Below are positions 25,977 to 34,456 of a stretch of DNA of 44,288 nt, piece by piece. This DNA is from Gammaproteobacteria bacterium (GTDB lineage Bacteria; Pseudomonadota; Gammaproteobacteria; HK1). Location of the stretch: positions 1 to 44,288 of the forward strand of contig JAGTVB010000008.1 of NCBI GenBank assembly GCA_018224385.1, written 5' to 3'. The notes beneath the pieces are model-generated. The model worked only from the letters and a program-made list of their open reading frames with translations. It was not told where the DNA came from and searched no databases. The first letter of the stretch is position 1, and every line of letters starts with the position of its first letter. A program made the translations under genes and the position numbers.

Positions 25977-26452
25977 GGCCGATCGCGAATGTGGAGCCGA
26001 AACAATAGTGGCGATAGGATGAGGTGTACCGCAACAAAGGCGCTCACCACGATGATTATGCTCGACCACGAGAGACCCAGGGCGGGTTGCACGGCGAGCA
26101 GGGGCAGCAAAGATTCAGGGACTTGATCAAGTACGGGAGCATGTCCCTTTGGCGGCATTCGTAGACGCCGCTTGATAAAGCTTGACATAGCATCGCCCAC
26201 CATGGCGCAGAGCGCGATAAGCGCCCCGAGCTTCCAGGGAACACCAAGCAGGGGGGCGAGAGCGGCGGTAGCGATCACTGAGGCGGCCAGCCCGCGTAAG
26301 GTTTTGGAGGATCCGAAAAGGGGTTGCCCGTCTTTGAGGCGTATGCCACCGTCGAGCGGGAATGCGAACTGTCGCCCGAAGAAATTCCGCACGATGGCCG
26401 GGGCGCCGTTTGCCACAGTGGTGAGCAGCAAGAGGTTGAGTTCGATCGGCAT
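25970..26452 (-). CDS. CarS-like CDP-alcohol (CDP-archaeol synthase family) membrane protein
   Basis: A 160-aa integral membrane protein of the family that includes archaeal CarS, which makes CDP-archaeol from CTP and unsaturated archaetidic acid. Family marks are NGAPAIVRN, PLDGGIRLKDGQPLFGSSKT, a Gly-Asp pair in AMVGDAMSSFIKRRLRMPPKG and the LDQVPE motif. About four hydrophobic helices are visible. Bacterial members exist and are thought to work on CTP-activated lipid, but the substrate has to be found. Neighbours (metallophosphoesterase and inositol-phosphatase family) would fit a phospholipid-headgroup pathway, which is only inference. The start is the ATG at 26452. The 3' end overlaps the convergent gene by 7 bp. 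Confidence 0.85.
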   Translation of the reverse strand: MPIELNLLLLTTVANGAPAIVRNFFGRQFAFPLDGGIRLKDGQPLFGSSKTLRGLAASVIATAALAPLLGVPWKLGALIALCAMVGDAMSSFIKRRLRMPPKGHAPVLDQVPESLLPLLAVQPALGLSWSSIIIVVSAFVAVHLILSPLLFRLHIRDRPY

Positions 26453-26508
26453 CAGTCGAGAGGCTTGTCAACAAATACCGTGCGACGAGGAGGAGGAGGG
26501 GACACCCC

Positions 26509-26817
26509 ATGATCGTGACCTGCGTGCATGTCTACGTAAAGCCCGAACACGTGCAACAGTTCATTGAAGCGTCAAAGATTAACCACCAACACTCCATAAC
26601 GGAGCCGACCAACCTGCGTTTCGATATCCTGCAGTCCACGGACGATCCGACCCGGTTTCTCCTCTACGAAGCCTATGAATCTGAGGAGGGTGCGCAAGCA
26701 CACAAGCAGACAAGCCATTATCTCACTTGGCGCAAATCAGTAGAGCCTTGGATGGCCGAGCCGCGCCAGGGGATTGCCTATCGTTGTGTAGCGCCGACAA
26801 GTCAGAAGCAAAGCTGA
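26509..26817 (+). CDS. Antibiotic-biosynthesis monooxygenase (ABM) domain protein
   Basis: A 102-aa protein with a dimeric ferredoxin-like fold of the ABM/LsrG type: CVHVYVKPEHVQQFIEAS, then HQHSITEPTNLRFDILQS, then FLLYEAYESEEGAQAHKQTSHYLTWR. Members include heme-free quinol-forming monooxygenases and the autoinducer-2 degrading LsrG. The FDILQ-FLLYEAY-AHxxxxHY pattern is close to LsrG and YgiN. A purine-rich run (GAGGAGGAGGAGGGG) provides a strong Shine-Dalgarno. Its stop overlaps the next gene's ATG by one base (TGATG), so it is translationally coupled to the alcohol dehydrogenase and may work on the same metabolite. Confidence 0.85.
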   Translation: MIVTCVHVYVKPEHVQQFIEASKINHQHSITEPTNLRFDILQSTDDPTRFLLYEAYESEEGAQAHKQTSHYLTWRKSVEPWMAEPRQGIAYRCVAPTSQKQS

Positions 26818-27995
26818 TGTGGTCCTTTGATTATGCGCGCATCCCGCCGATCTCTTTTGGTGCTGGCAAGCTCACCCGCCTTCCGCAACTCGTAAGGCAA
26901 TTCCGGGGCCAGGTTGTGCTGCTGGTCACAGGAGGAACGTCGTTACAGCGTTCGGGGAAACTTGCCTGGGTGAAAAATCTGTTGGAGCAATCAGGAATGA
27001 CAGTTCACCATGTCGCCTGTGACGCTGAGCCAACAGTTACTCTGATCGATGGGGTGGTGACAAGCTACCGGACACTTTCTGTCGATGTCGTGATTAGCAT
27101 TGGCGGGGGCAGCGTGGTGGATGCCGGCAAGGCCATCTCCGCAATGCTCCCCCATGACAATTCCATCATCGATCATCTCGAGGGCGTTGGACGGGGCGTT
27201 GCGCATAGCGGTGTCAAAAAGCCATTCATTGCCGTGCCAACGACCTCGGGAACGGGAAGCGAAGTAACCAAGAATGCGGTTATCAGTGAAGTCGGCGTAG
27301 CCGGTTATAAAAAGTCGATTCGCCATGATAACTTCATTGCCGATGGTGTTATCGTCGATGGCGAGTTGCTGACTTCCTGCCCACGAGACGTCACGGCCGC
27401 CTGCGCCATGGATGCCTTTACCCAGTTGCTCGAACCTTTCCTTTCGCCGACAGTGTCGCCCCTGACGGAGGCGATTGCCTGGAGTGGGTTGGAAGCCCTG
27501 AAGGACAGTCTGTTGCCGGCCTGCGGCACGGCCGCTGCGGACGTGACCGTGCGGGAACGCCTTGCCTACGCGTCGCTTCTATCAGGCATCGCGCTGGCCA
27601 ATGACGGCCTTGGAATCGTTCATGGGCTTGCCTCGCCGATTGGCGGATTTTTCCCCATCCCGCACGGAGTTGTCTGCGCAACGCTGGTGGCATCTTCAGT
27701 ACGGGCGAACCTCAGAGCACTGCGTCAACGGGCGCCGACAAGTCCAGCGCTCAAGAAACTTGCTCGGGTTGGGGCATTGGTGGTGGACTCCTCTGAGCGC
27801 CGCGGGGACGATTCCTGCGATGCTCTGGTCGACACCCTGGACCAATGGACTACCATTTTGCAGGTTCCTAAACTGTCGCAATACGGAATTAACGACCATG
27901 ATCTCGAAAAAATTCTGGATCTTGCGGAAAACCGCAACAACCCCATCGAGCTAACGCGAGCAGAGATTCGCAGCCTGCTCGAAGAGCGACTCTAG
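26817..27995 (+). CDS. Iron-containing alcohol dehydrogenase
   Basis: Group III metal-dependent dehydrogenase, 392 aa. Nucleotide-binding motifs SIGGGSVVDAGKAISAM and PTTSGTGSEVTKNAVI are present, with the metal-site Asp in CAMDAFTQLLEPFLSP and histidines in GIVHGLASPIGGFFPIPHG. It oxidises or reduces alcohol/aldehyde pairs with NAD(P)H, and substrate is unknown. The ORF track adds 30 residues from the preceding gene. MWSFDYARIPPISFGAGK is the natural start. The one-base overlap with the monooxygenase makes a two-gene operon. No terminator with a U-tract follows; a repeat copy lies about 130 bp downstream. Confidence 0.94.
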   Translation: MWSFDYARIPPISFGAGKLTRLPQLVRQFRGQVVLLVTGGTSLQRSGKLAWVKNLLEQSGMTVHHVACDAEPTVTLIDGVVTSYRTLSVDVVISIGGGSVVDAGKAISAMLPHDNSIIDHLEGVGRGVAHSGVKKPFIAVPTTSGTGSEVTKNAVISEVGVAGYKKSIRHDNFIADGVIVDGELLTSCPRDVTAACAMDAFTQLLEPFLSPTVSPLTEAIAWSGLEALKDSLLPACGTAAADVTVRERLAYASLLSGIALANDGLGIVHGLASPIGGFFPIPHGVVCATLVASSVRANLRALRQRAPTSPALKKLARVGALVVDSSERRGDDSCDALVDTLDQWTTILQVPKLSQYGINDHDLEKILDLAENRNNPIELTRAEIRSLLEERL

Positions 27996-28328
27996 CATCG
28001 TGGTAAGGGCACCGAAACGCCATCAGAACGGTAGCCACCGTATCTGACCCAGAAAAGTTTTCCCTCACCCCCCAACCCCTGGCCGCTTTACGCTGGCTAG
28101 CAGCTTCCCAGATATTCGGCCTCAGAAGCTGTTTTAAAAGCTACTGCGCTTGCCTGAACTGCGGTGCGCGGCAGCGTCAGATTGCGAATGCTGGGCACAG
28201 GGCACAGTCTAGATATCTCAATTTAAAGCTCTAAGCTGCAGCCGTCGATGACGATTCGACTTTTCTTTCAACCTCCATCCGGAAGCTAAGCCAAGCGACC
28301 CACAAGGCACGTTGCGAGACCAGCGACT
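27996..28328. other. Intergenic, carries repeat copy 3
   Basis: Between the alcohol dehydrogenase and the retropepsin-like gene. A copy of the inverted-repeat element fills 28124-28232. The remaining sequence has no ORF with start signals. No clear terminator or promoter recognised. Confidence 0.5.
28124..28232. repeat. MITE-like element, copy 3
   Basis: The left end AGAAGCTGTTTTAAAA matches the terminal repeat of copy 1 (14 of 16 against its right end), followed by CTACTGCGC and GGTGCGCGGCAG, which parallel CTGCTGCGC and GTTGCGCGGCGG of that copy. The right end (ATTTAAAGCTCT) is a weak inverted match. It has diverged more than copies 1 and 2. Confidence 0.5.
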
Positions 28329-28817
28329 ATGAGCGCTTTAAGCGTGGTGAAAAGGTTCTTCGGGGGGCTTATTATTCTCGGTGTGATCCTTTCGGTACGC
28401 GGCTCGGAACCGAGAACCGCGTTGATTCCCATGCGCGATAACGGTGCTTCTGCCTTTTATGTTGAGGTTCACATTGAGGGATTCGGTAGCCGAGATTTTC
28501 TTGTTGATACCGGTGCCGGCTATATGACGATAAACGAGAACACGCTCGCTGTCCTCAGAACCCAGGACCTGGCAACCTACGTGCGTGAATTAGAGGGGAT
28601 TCTTGCCGATGGCACCCGTCTCAGGATGCCGGTCTATCGCCTGACAAGCATCAAGATCGGGGATGCCTGTGTCATTCGCGATGTCGAGGTGGCGGTGTTT
28701 CCGGGTACCACCCGCGGTCTTCTCGGACTCAGTGCTTTACGCAGAACCGCGCCTTTTCTATTCTCCTTAGAACCGCCTGTATTACAATTAAGCAATTGTT
28801 TCGCGACATCCGCTTAG
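28329..28817 (+). CDS. Retropepsin-like aspartic protease, membrane-anchored
   Basis: A 162-aa protein of the clan AA (retropepsin-like) group found in many Proteobacteria. After a signal or anchor helix (FFGGLIILGVILSV) comes the active-site motif DFLVDTGAGYMTI, with Asp60 in DTGA, then the flap-like GILADGTRLRMPVYRL. VAVFPGTTRGLLGLSALRR is the family's second hydrophobic-Gly motif. The single active Asp means it must dimerise. The likely site is the periplasm. Relatives are called TIGR02281-type or periplasmic aspartyl proteases, and their targets are mostly unknown. It stands alone: the acyl-CoA synthetase follows about 120 bp later on the same strand. Confidence 0.85.
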   Translation: MSALSVVKRFFGGLIILGVILSVRGSEPRTALIPMRDNGASAFYVEVHIEGFGSRDFLVDTGAGYMTINENTLAVLRTQDLATYVRELEGILADGTRLRMPVYRLTSIKIGDACVIRDVEVAVFPGTTRGLLGLSALRRTAPFLFSLEPPVLQLSNCFATSA

Positions 28818-28940
28818 CAAGTCGCCCAGAGGCGGTGGGTAACTTCCCTCCATGTTGATTCCTGCCTGACCCTCCGCCTTTTGGGTCGTGGGGTATTATT
28901 CGTCCCCGCGCACGGCGTGGGGTTATGGTTTTTTGCCACC

Positions 28941-30485
28941 ATGCCAGGCTATACCGGCCAACAACCGCCTCCTTATTTTAATATGGCGCACTACTGCATT
29001 GGCCGTAGCGCCGCCTCCGTGCCAGATAAAACGGCACTTGTTGTCGTCTCCGATCCTGACGGTGTGCCGGAGCAATGGACTTATCGCGAGATTGATGGTG
29101 CCGTGCGACGCATTGGCGCTGGCCTCCGACAGCTTGCGTTAAAGCCGGGTGATCGGATCATGATCCGAATGGAGAACACCAGCGATTATGCGCTCGTGTT
29201 CTTCGGTGCCATTGCCGCTGGGTTCGTGCCTTTACCGTCGTCGCCACAATTGAGCGCGGACGAGGCTCGGTTTCTATTGGAGGATTCTGGTGCTGCGGCC
29301 CTGGTGGTATCCGAAGACCTCCTGCTCGACCATCTGCCCAAGGGAATCAAGACCCTGGACTCCGAGGCGGTAACGCGCTTGAAGGAGGAGAGTAGCCCCA
29401 TGGAGTATGCCGATACGCCGGCTGATGCGCCCGCGTTCCTGATTTATACATCGGGTACGAGTGGCAATCCGAAAGGTGTGCTCCATGGGCAACGCAGCGC
29501 GTGGGGGCGGCGTCCAATGTATCAGGGCTGGTACGGGATTCACGCAGATGATGTCGTACTTCACGCAGGCGCATTCAACTGGACCTATACGCTCGGCGTT
29601 GGCTTGACGGATCCATGGGCGAACAACGCCACCGCCGTACTTTATAACGGGCCGCGCGATGTGTCGGTGTGGCCTACGCTCATAGAGCGTCATCGAGCGA
29701 GTCTCTTCGCGACGGTGCCCAGTCTTTACCGTCAGATACTCAAATATTGCAGGCTCGACGATTACGATCTTTCCTCACTGCGTCACGGGCTTACCGCAGG
29801 CGAAGCGCTGTCGCAGAGTCTTAGCGAGCGCTGGTCGGGATTGACTGGGAAACCGCTTTATGAGGCCCTCGGCATGAGTGAGTGTTCGACCTACATCTCC
29901 TGTGCCCCTAGCGTGCCGGTGAAGCCAGGCAGTCCCGGACGGCCGCAGCCTGGCCGCTGTGTCGCAATTCTGCCGATCGAGGCCGGTGAGTCCGTCGTGG
30001 CCCCTGGTGAAACGGGTCTTCTTGCCGTACATCGCAGTGATCCCGGATTAATGCTTGGTTACTGGAACCGACCGGCGGAGCAAGCGCTGGTTTATCGTAA
30101 CGAATGGTTTGTCGGTGGTGACTTAGCATCACTCGACGAAGATGGTTATATCAGATTCCACGGTCGCAATGACGATCTGATGAATGCCTTCGGATACCGA
30201 GTATCTCCTGAAGAAGTCGAGAAAGTACTACTCCAGCACCCGGCGGTGGCGGAGGTGGGGGTCACCGAGCTTCCACTTCAGGAGGACATTAGAATTATCG
30301 CTGCCTTTGTGGTACCAAAGAACATAGAAGAGCTGGACGCTGCGCCGATCCTGTCATTCGCCCATCGGTATCTGGCTGATTACAAGCGGCCTCGGGAGCT
30401 CATCTTTGTCGAGGCCCTTCCGCGTACCGCCAACGGTAAGGTAATTCGACGGCACCTCGCGAGGCTGTGGCGCTCACCAGCTTAG
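28941..30485 (+). CDS. AMP-forming acyl-CoA synthetase / ligase
   Basis: ANL-superfamily enzyme that adenylates a carboxylic acid and transfers it to CoA. Visible motifs are IYTSGTSGNPKGVLHGQRS (P-loop), EALGMSECSTYIS (A5), GGDLASLDEDGYIRFHGRNDD (A7/A8), GYRVSPEEVE and the catalytic lysine in PRTANGKVIRRHLA. The order and spacing fit the medium/long-chain or benzoate-CoA-ligase branch, and the substrate is not readable. The track begins 20 codons upstream at a non-ATG. I chose the ATG at MPGYTGQQPPPYF (514 aa), though no strong Shine-Dalgarno is seen. The molybdenum hydroxylase gene follows after 325 bp on the same strand, so a shared aromatic-acid pathway is conceivable. Confidence 0.92.
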   Translation: MPGYTGQQPPPYFNMAHYCIGRSAASVPDKTALVVVSDPDGVPEQWTYREIDGAVRRIGAGLRQLALKPGDRIMIRMENTSDYALVFFGAIAAGFVPLPSSPQLSADEARFLLEDSGAAALVVSEDLLLDHLPKGIKTLDSEAVTRLKEESSPMEYADTPADAPAFLIYTSGTSGNPKGVLHGQRSAWGRRPMYQGWYGIHADDVVLHAGAFNWTYTLGVGLTDPWANNATAVLYNGPRDVSVWPTLIERHRASLFATVPSLYRQILKYCRLDDYDLSSLRHGLTAGEALSQSLSERWSGLTGKPLYEALGMSECSTYISCAPSVPVKPGSPGRPQPGRCVAILPIEAGESVVAPGETGLLAVHRSDPGLMLGYWNRPAEQALVYRNEWFVGGDLASLDEDGYIRFHGRNDDLMNAFGYRVSPEEVEKVLLQHPAVAEVGVTELPLQEDIRIIAAFVVPKNIEELDAAPILSFAHRYLADYKRPRELIFVEALPRTANGKVIRRHLARLWRSPA

Positions 30486-30810
30486 GCCTAGTCGCGCTTT
30501 CTCAAACCCCCTTTCCCTTGCCGGCAGCCGTCGATCTGTCGTATTCGGACAGCGGGAATCATCGCCGGGAGCGCGCAGATTGAGCCTCGGCTTCGGAACA
30601 ACAGCGCTGCGCCCGGCACGACGGCGAGCTGCCTCCAAGATCTCCTGCAAGTCCGTTGCCGCCCGTGAAGCCGGCCTCCCGTAAGCGCCGCGCGTTTGCC
30701 TATGGTCATTTGCTTTTGCTTTGAAGCTGCAATTTTGCACCACACCTTGCACTTTTGGTAAGGCTCTGGTTCGATGTCAGTAACAACCTCCTCGAAATAT
30801 CGAATAGACA
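30486..30810. other. Intergenic, no convincing gene
   Basis: Gap between the acyl-CoA synthetase and the molybdenum hydroxylase. Minus-strand ORFs of 92 and 107 aa in this gap start at non-ATG codons, overlap in different frames and are low-complexity Arg-rich. I treat them as shadows. No hairpin with U-tract was seen; the hydroxylase start has no obvious Shine-Dalgarno. Confidence 0.35.
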
Positions 30811-33333
30811 ATGATCGCGCTGTCCATAAACGGCCATTCGCACTGCGTCAATACCCCCGCAGATAAACCGCTTCTTTGGGTGCTCAGAGACGAGCTTGGC
30901 CTCAAAGGTACCAAGTATGGTTGCGGCGTGGGTGTCTGCGGTATCTGCACGGTACTTATCGACACCGAGCCGCAACACGCCTGCAGGGTGCCGATTGGCA
31001 AGCTCGGGGGTCGGAAGGTAACGACTATCGAGGGTTTGAGTGAGGCTAACCACCCGCTCCTGCGGGCTTGGATCGAGGCACAAGTGCCTCAGTGTGGCTA
31101 CTGTCAACCGGGCCAGATCATGGCGGCGTTTGCCTTGCTGGAACGCAGGCAGCAGCCGGATGCAGGCGAGATCGAGGACGCTCTCTCAGGAGTGCTGTGT
31201 CGCTGCGGGACCTACCAGCGCATTCGCAAAGCCCTCCACCTGGCAACCGCCATCCAGCGAGATCCCACCCGCCATGGCATTTCGAAAAGACTGTCGTCAT
31301 CACAGCCAGGCCAAGCGTTATCGATAGTTTTGGAACAACGACGGGACGCCAATCCCGTTGATACATTTGTCTTCAATCCCTGGGTGCGCCTTGCCACAGA
31401 CGGCACGGTAACGGTGGTGATTGACCGTTCTGAGATGGGGCAAGGTGTGGCAACAGCCTTTGCCATGCTGGTGGCGGAGGAGTTGGAGGTGGAGTTAAGT
31501 AAAGTGCATGTTACCTTCGCACCGGCTGATCCGATTTACAACAATCCCGTGTTCGACGAGCAGTTGACCGGAGGCAGTACCAGCGTGCGGGGAGAATGGG
31601 AACGCATGCGCCGAGCCGGCGCGAGTGTTCGGTCCGTGCTGATTGCGGCGGCAGCGGCACGCTGGGGCGTGGGAGAAAGCGCGTGTCGCGCCCAGGCCGG
31701 TGCTGTCTATCATGATCGAAGCGGACGACGGCTCGATTACCCGGTGCTGCTCGCCGAGGCTGTAGGAAAATCGCCCCCGGAGCGCCTGCCGCTGAAAGCG
31801 GCGGGCGCTTGTCGGTTACTTGGCCGGCCGACACCGCGCTTGGATGTTCCAGCTATGGTGGCAGGGAGCGCACTGTATAGCATCGACATCACTCGCTCCG
31901 GTCAGCTTGCTGCCACGGTAGCCCGCCCCGCGGTGATCGGCGGACGGGTCATCCGTTTCGACGCGACCCGCTCGCTGGCTATTGACGGGGTGCGCCAAGT
32001 GTTCGCCATCGATAGCGGAATCGCGGTGGTCGCTGACGACTATTGGTCTGCGCTGCGGGGGCGGGAGGTGCTGGACATTACGTTTGACCGGGGTGTTCAC
32101 GGCGAGCTGTCAAGCGCCATGATAGACGACCAGTTATGGCAGGCCGCTTCACAGGGGGGCAAGCTGATCCAGCAAAAAGGGCAGCCTCAACATGCGTTAT
32201 CGCAGGCAGCACGGATCATTGAAGCTCATTATCAAACCCCGTACCTTGCGCATGCGCCCATGGAGCCAATGAACTGCACAGCCGAGGTCACCTCCAATGG
32301 GTGTGACGTATGGCTTGGTACCCAAAGTCAAGGCGATGTCTGGGCCATCGTGGCCCAGCTGACCGGCCTCCCCAGAGACAAGGTGCGAGTGCACACCAGT
32401 GTTCTGGGCGGCGGCTTTGGACGACGGCTGGAAACCGACTTTGTGGCCGAGGCGGTACAGATCGCCAAAGTGATGAAGAGGCCGGTCCAACTGATTTGGA
32501 CTCGGCAAGATGATTTACAGCACGATCATTACCGGCCCGCGCATTGCGCTTTGCTAAAGGGTGGCTTAAATCTCCAGGGACGACCTGAGGCATGGTTTCT
32601 GCGGATTGCCGGATCCGCCTTGGCGTTAGATGGTGTCGATGTCCCATACGATATGCCGCACATGCGCGAGGAGCATGTCAAGGTGGCGTCGGTGGTTCCC
32701 ACGGGGCCATGGCGCTCAGTGGGAGCGTCTCAGAACGCCTTCGTGATAGAGTGCTTCATCGATGAACTGGCGTGTGCAGCAGACCGTGATCCGTTGACCT
32801 TCCGCCTTGAGCATCTGCGGCACTCGCCGCGCCACCAAGGGGTGCTGCAACTGGCCGCAGTGCGTGCCAAGTGGGGAAAGGCGTTGCCTGCCGGGCGCCA
32901 TCAAGGCCTCGCTGTGTATTATTCCTTCCACAGCTGGGTCGCCATGGTGGCGGAGGTTTCGGTATCGCCACAGAGGCGGATCCTCGTGCACCGTATCGTC
33001 GCCGCCATTGATTGCGGGACCATCGTCAACCCGGACACCGTGCGTGCCCAAGTTGAGGGGGCGGTAGCTTTCGGTCTCTCGGCCACCTTGAAGGAAGTGA
33101 TCCACATCGAGGACGGGGCCGTGCAGCAAACGAGCTTTGCCGATTATCCGATTTTGACGTTTGCAGAAATGCCGGAGGTGGAGGTGCATATCGTGCCGAG
33201 TGAGGCACTTCCCGGAGGCGTTGGCGAACCGGGTGTACCCCCGGTCGCGCCCGCCGTTGCCAACGCGGTGTTTGCCGCCACTGGACATCGGTTACGCGCC
33301 TTACCGCTTCGCCTCAACTCAGCGCTCACCTGA
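30811..33333 (+). CDS. Single-chain molybdenum hydroxylase, IorA-IorB fusion
   Basis: A xanthine-dehydrogenase-superfamily enzyme of 840 aa in one chain. Residues 1-150 are the two-cluster ferredoxin subunit: plant-type cysteines C38, C43, C46 and C58 ([15 protein letters not shown]) and C95, C98, C130, C132 ([21 protein letters not shown]). After a linker, residues 185-840 are the molybdopterin subunit ([73 protein letters not shown]). It ends with the catalytic-Glu motif [18 protein letters not shown]. This arrangement corresponds to isoquinoline 1-oxidoreductase IorA and IorB, usually two genes with a Tat-exported IorB. No Tat signal precedes either part here, so the enzyme should be cytoplasmic. 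No FAD or cytochrome subunit is adjacent. Confidence 0.9.
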   Translation: MIALSINGHSHCVNTPADKPLLWVLRDELGLKGTKYGCGVGVCGICTVLIDTEPQHACRVPIGKLGGRKVTTIEGLSEANHPLLRAWIEAQVPQCGYCQPGQIMAAFALLERRQQPDAGEIEDALSGVLCRCGTYQRIRKALHLATAIQRDPTRHGISKRLSSSQPGQALSIVLEQRRDANPVDTFVFNPWVRLATDGTVTVVIDRSEMGQGVATAFAMLVAEELEVELSKVHVTFAPADPIYNNPVFDEQLTGGSTSVRGEWERMRRAGASVRSVLIAAAAARWGVGESACRAQAGAVYHDRSGRRLDYPVLLAEAVGKSPPERLPLKAAGACRLLGRPTPRLDVPAMVAGSALYSIDITRSGQLAATVARPAVIGGRVIRFDATRSLAIDGVRQVFAIDSGIAVVADDYWSALRGREVLDITFDRGVHGELSSAMIDDQLWQAASQGGKLIQQKGQPQHALSQAARIIEAHYQTPYLAHAPMEPMNCTAEVTSNGCDVWLGTQSQGDVWAIVAQLTGLPRDKVRVHTSVLGGGFGRRLETDFVAEAVQIAKVMKRPVQLIWTRQDDLQHDHYRPAHCALLKGGLNLQGRPEAWFLRIAGSALALDGVDVPYDMPHMREEHVKVASVVPTGPWRSVGASQNAFVIECFIDELACAADRDPLTFRLEHLRHSPRHQGVLQLAAVRAKWGKALPAGRHQGLAVYYSFHSWVAMVAEVSVSPQRRILVHRIVAAIDCGTIVNPDTVRAQVEGAVAFGLSATLKEVIHIEDGAVQQTSFADYPILTFAEMPEVEVHIVPSEALPGGVGEPGVPPVAPAVANAVFAATGHRLRALPLRLNSALT

Positions 33334-33435
33334 GAGTCAGGCCGCTTTTGCTCGACTAAGCCATGGCGCTAGCCGGAAGCACAGCGGTCTATGAATTGCA
33401 GCGCAGCAGCACAAATCGATGGGGCAGTAGGGGCG

Positions 33436-33675
33436 ATGAGCCGTATCCAGGTAGACACGGAATCCGATGTAGTGCAAGAGCATTTCGCCATTGTTTGGAC
33501 GAAGCAACGCCGGCGAAAGCGGTTCCCGGAGAGCTGCGTGCAACAAATGGCTTCACCGGCTGAAGCGCTCGCTGCCGCGAATTCACACGTAAACCAGTTT
33601 CCAGCCCTCGTTTACGGCCCTTCCCGTTCATCGGAAGGTTTGCGTGTATACTATTTGGTTCAGTGGCTTGAGTGA
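33436..33675 (+). CDS. Small conserved-looking protein (79 aa)
   Basis: The reading frame is convincing as protein: HFAIVWTKQRRRKRFPE and AEALAAANSHVNQFPALVYG, then SRSSEGLRVYYLVQWLE at the end. I cannot name a family. The basic RRRKRFPE motif and the aromatic C-terminus suggest a small soluble domain. The track begins 15 codons earlier at 33391. Neither ATG has a good ribosome-binding site, and the one at 33436 is preceded by GGGG only two bases away. It sits between the molybdenum hydroxylase and dedA on the same strand. Confidence 0.5.
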   Translation: MSRIQVDTESDVVQEHFAIVWTKQRRRKRFPESCVQQMASPAEALAAANSHVNQFPALVYGPSRSSEGLRVYYLVQWLE

Positions 33676-33776
33676 GCACCTAATAAGGGCAAGGCGGATG
33701 TCGCCTCGCCATCGTGGCGACTCCGAGCCCGCTTGCGCTTGGGTCTGATGAAAGGCGGTGGTGGATCGGGGTAACC

Positions 33777-34352
33777 ATGGACTTCTCTATTCAATCCGTT
33801 ATCGAGCACTATGGCTATCCTGCCGTCTTGGTGGGAAGCTTTTTCGAAGGGGAGATGGTTCTGGTGTTCGGTGGCATTGCGGCGAAGCTCGGTTACCTCA
33901 AGCTGCACGGCGTCATCATTGTTGCGTTTGTGGGAACACTATTAGGCGATCAACTGTATTTCTATCTTGGTCGCCACTACGGTGCCCGCTGGCTGAGGCG
34001 AAGTCGCCTTTGGCGCATTCGCGCACGCCGTATTGAACGCCTGCTACGTCACCGTCAAGTGGAGCTTATGCTGGGTTACCGTTTCATTTACGGAATTCGG
34101 ACTGTCACTCCCTTCGTGCTCGGGTTGAGTCGCGTCAGCCCCCTTCGCTTTTTGGCCTATAACTTGGCAAGCGCACTGGTGTGGGCTTTTGCGCTCGGCG
34201 TCTCTGGTTATGCCCTTGGGCATGTCGCGGGGCAACTCTTGGACGACGTTTATCGCTATCAGCAGATAATTGTGCCCGCAGGGTTGGGACTCAGCGTCAT
34301 GCTTTGGTGGATTTACCGAGCGTATCGCATTCGGGACGCGAAGCTCCCTTGA
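33777..34352 (+). CDS. DedA-family membrane protein
   Basis: A polytopic inner-membrane protein of about 190 aa. The DedA/SNARE-associated core is visible: VGSFFEGEMVLVFGGIAAKLG with the conserved acidic residue, TLLGDQLYFYLGRHYGARWLRR, and RFIYGIRTVTPFVLGLSRVSPLRF with the conserved arginines. Family members act in membrane homeostasis and some carry undecaprenyl phosphate or phospholipids across the membrane. The track runs 21 codons upstream; the ATG at MDFSIQSVIEHYGYP with GGGG at 6 nt is the likely start. The MerB-like gene follows about 100 bp later. Confidence 0.9.
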   Translation: MDFSIQSVIEHYGYPAVLVGSFFEGEMVLVFGGIAAKLGYLKLHGVIIVAFVGTLLGDQLYFYLGRHYGARWLRRSRLWRIRARRIERLLRHRQVELMLGYRFIYGIRTVTPFVLGLSRVSPLRFLAYNLASALVWAFALGVSGYALGHVAGQLLDDVYRYQQIIVPAGLGLSVMLWWIYRAYRIRDAKLP

Positions 34353-34456
34353 ATAGAGTTTGCTCCGAGAACGTCCACTGAGCAGGATTTTCGGCGGGCT
34401 GCGGCGCGCGGACAAACATTCCTGCGTTTTCCTTTCGACCTTCTTGGAGGCTTTTG

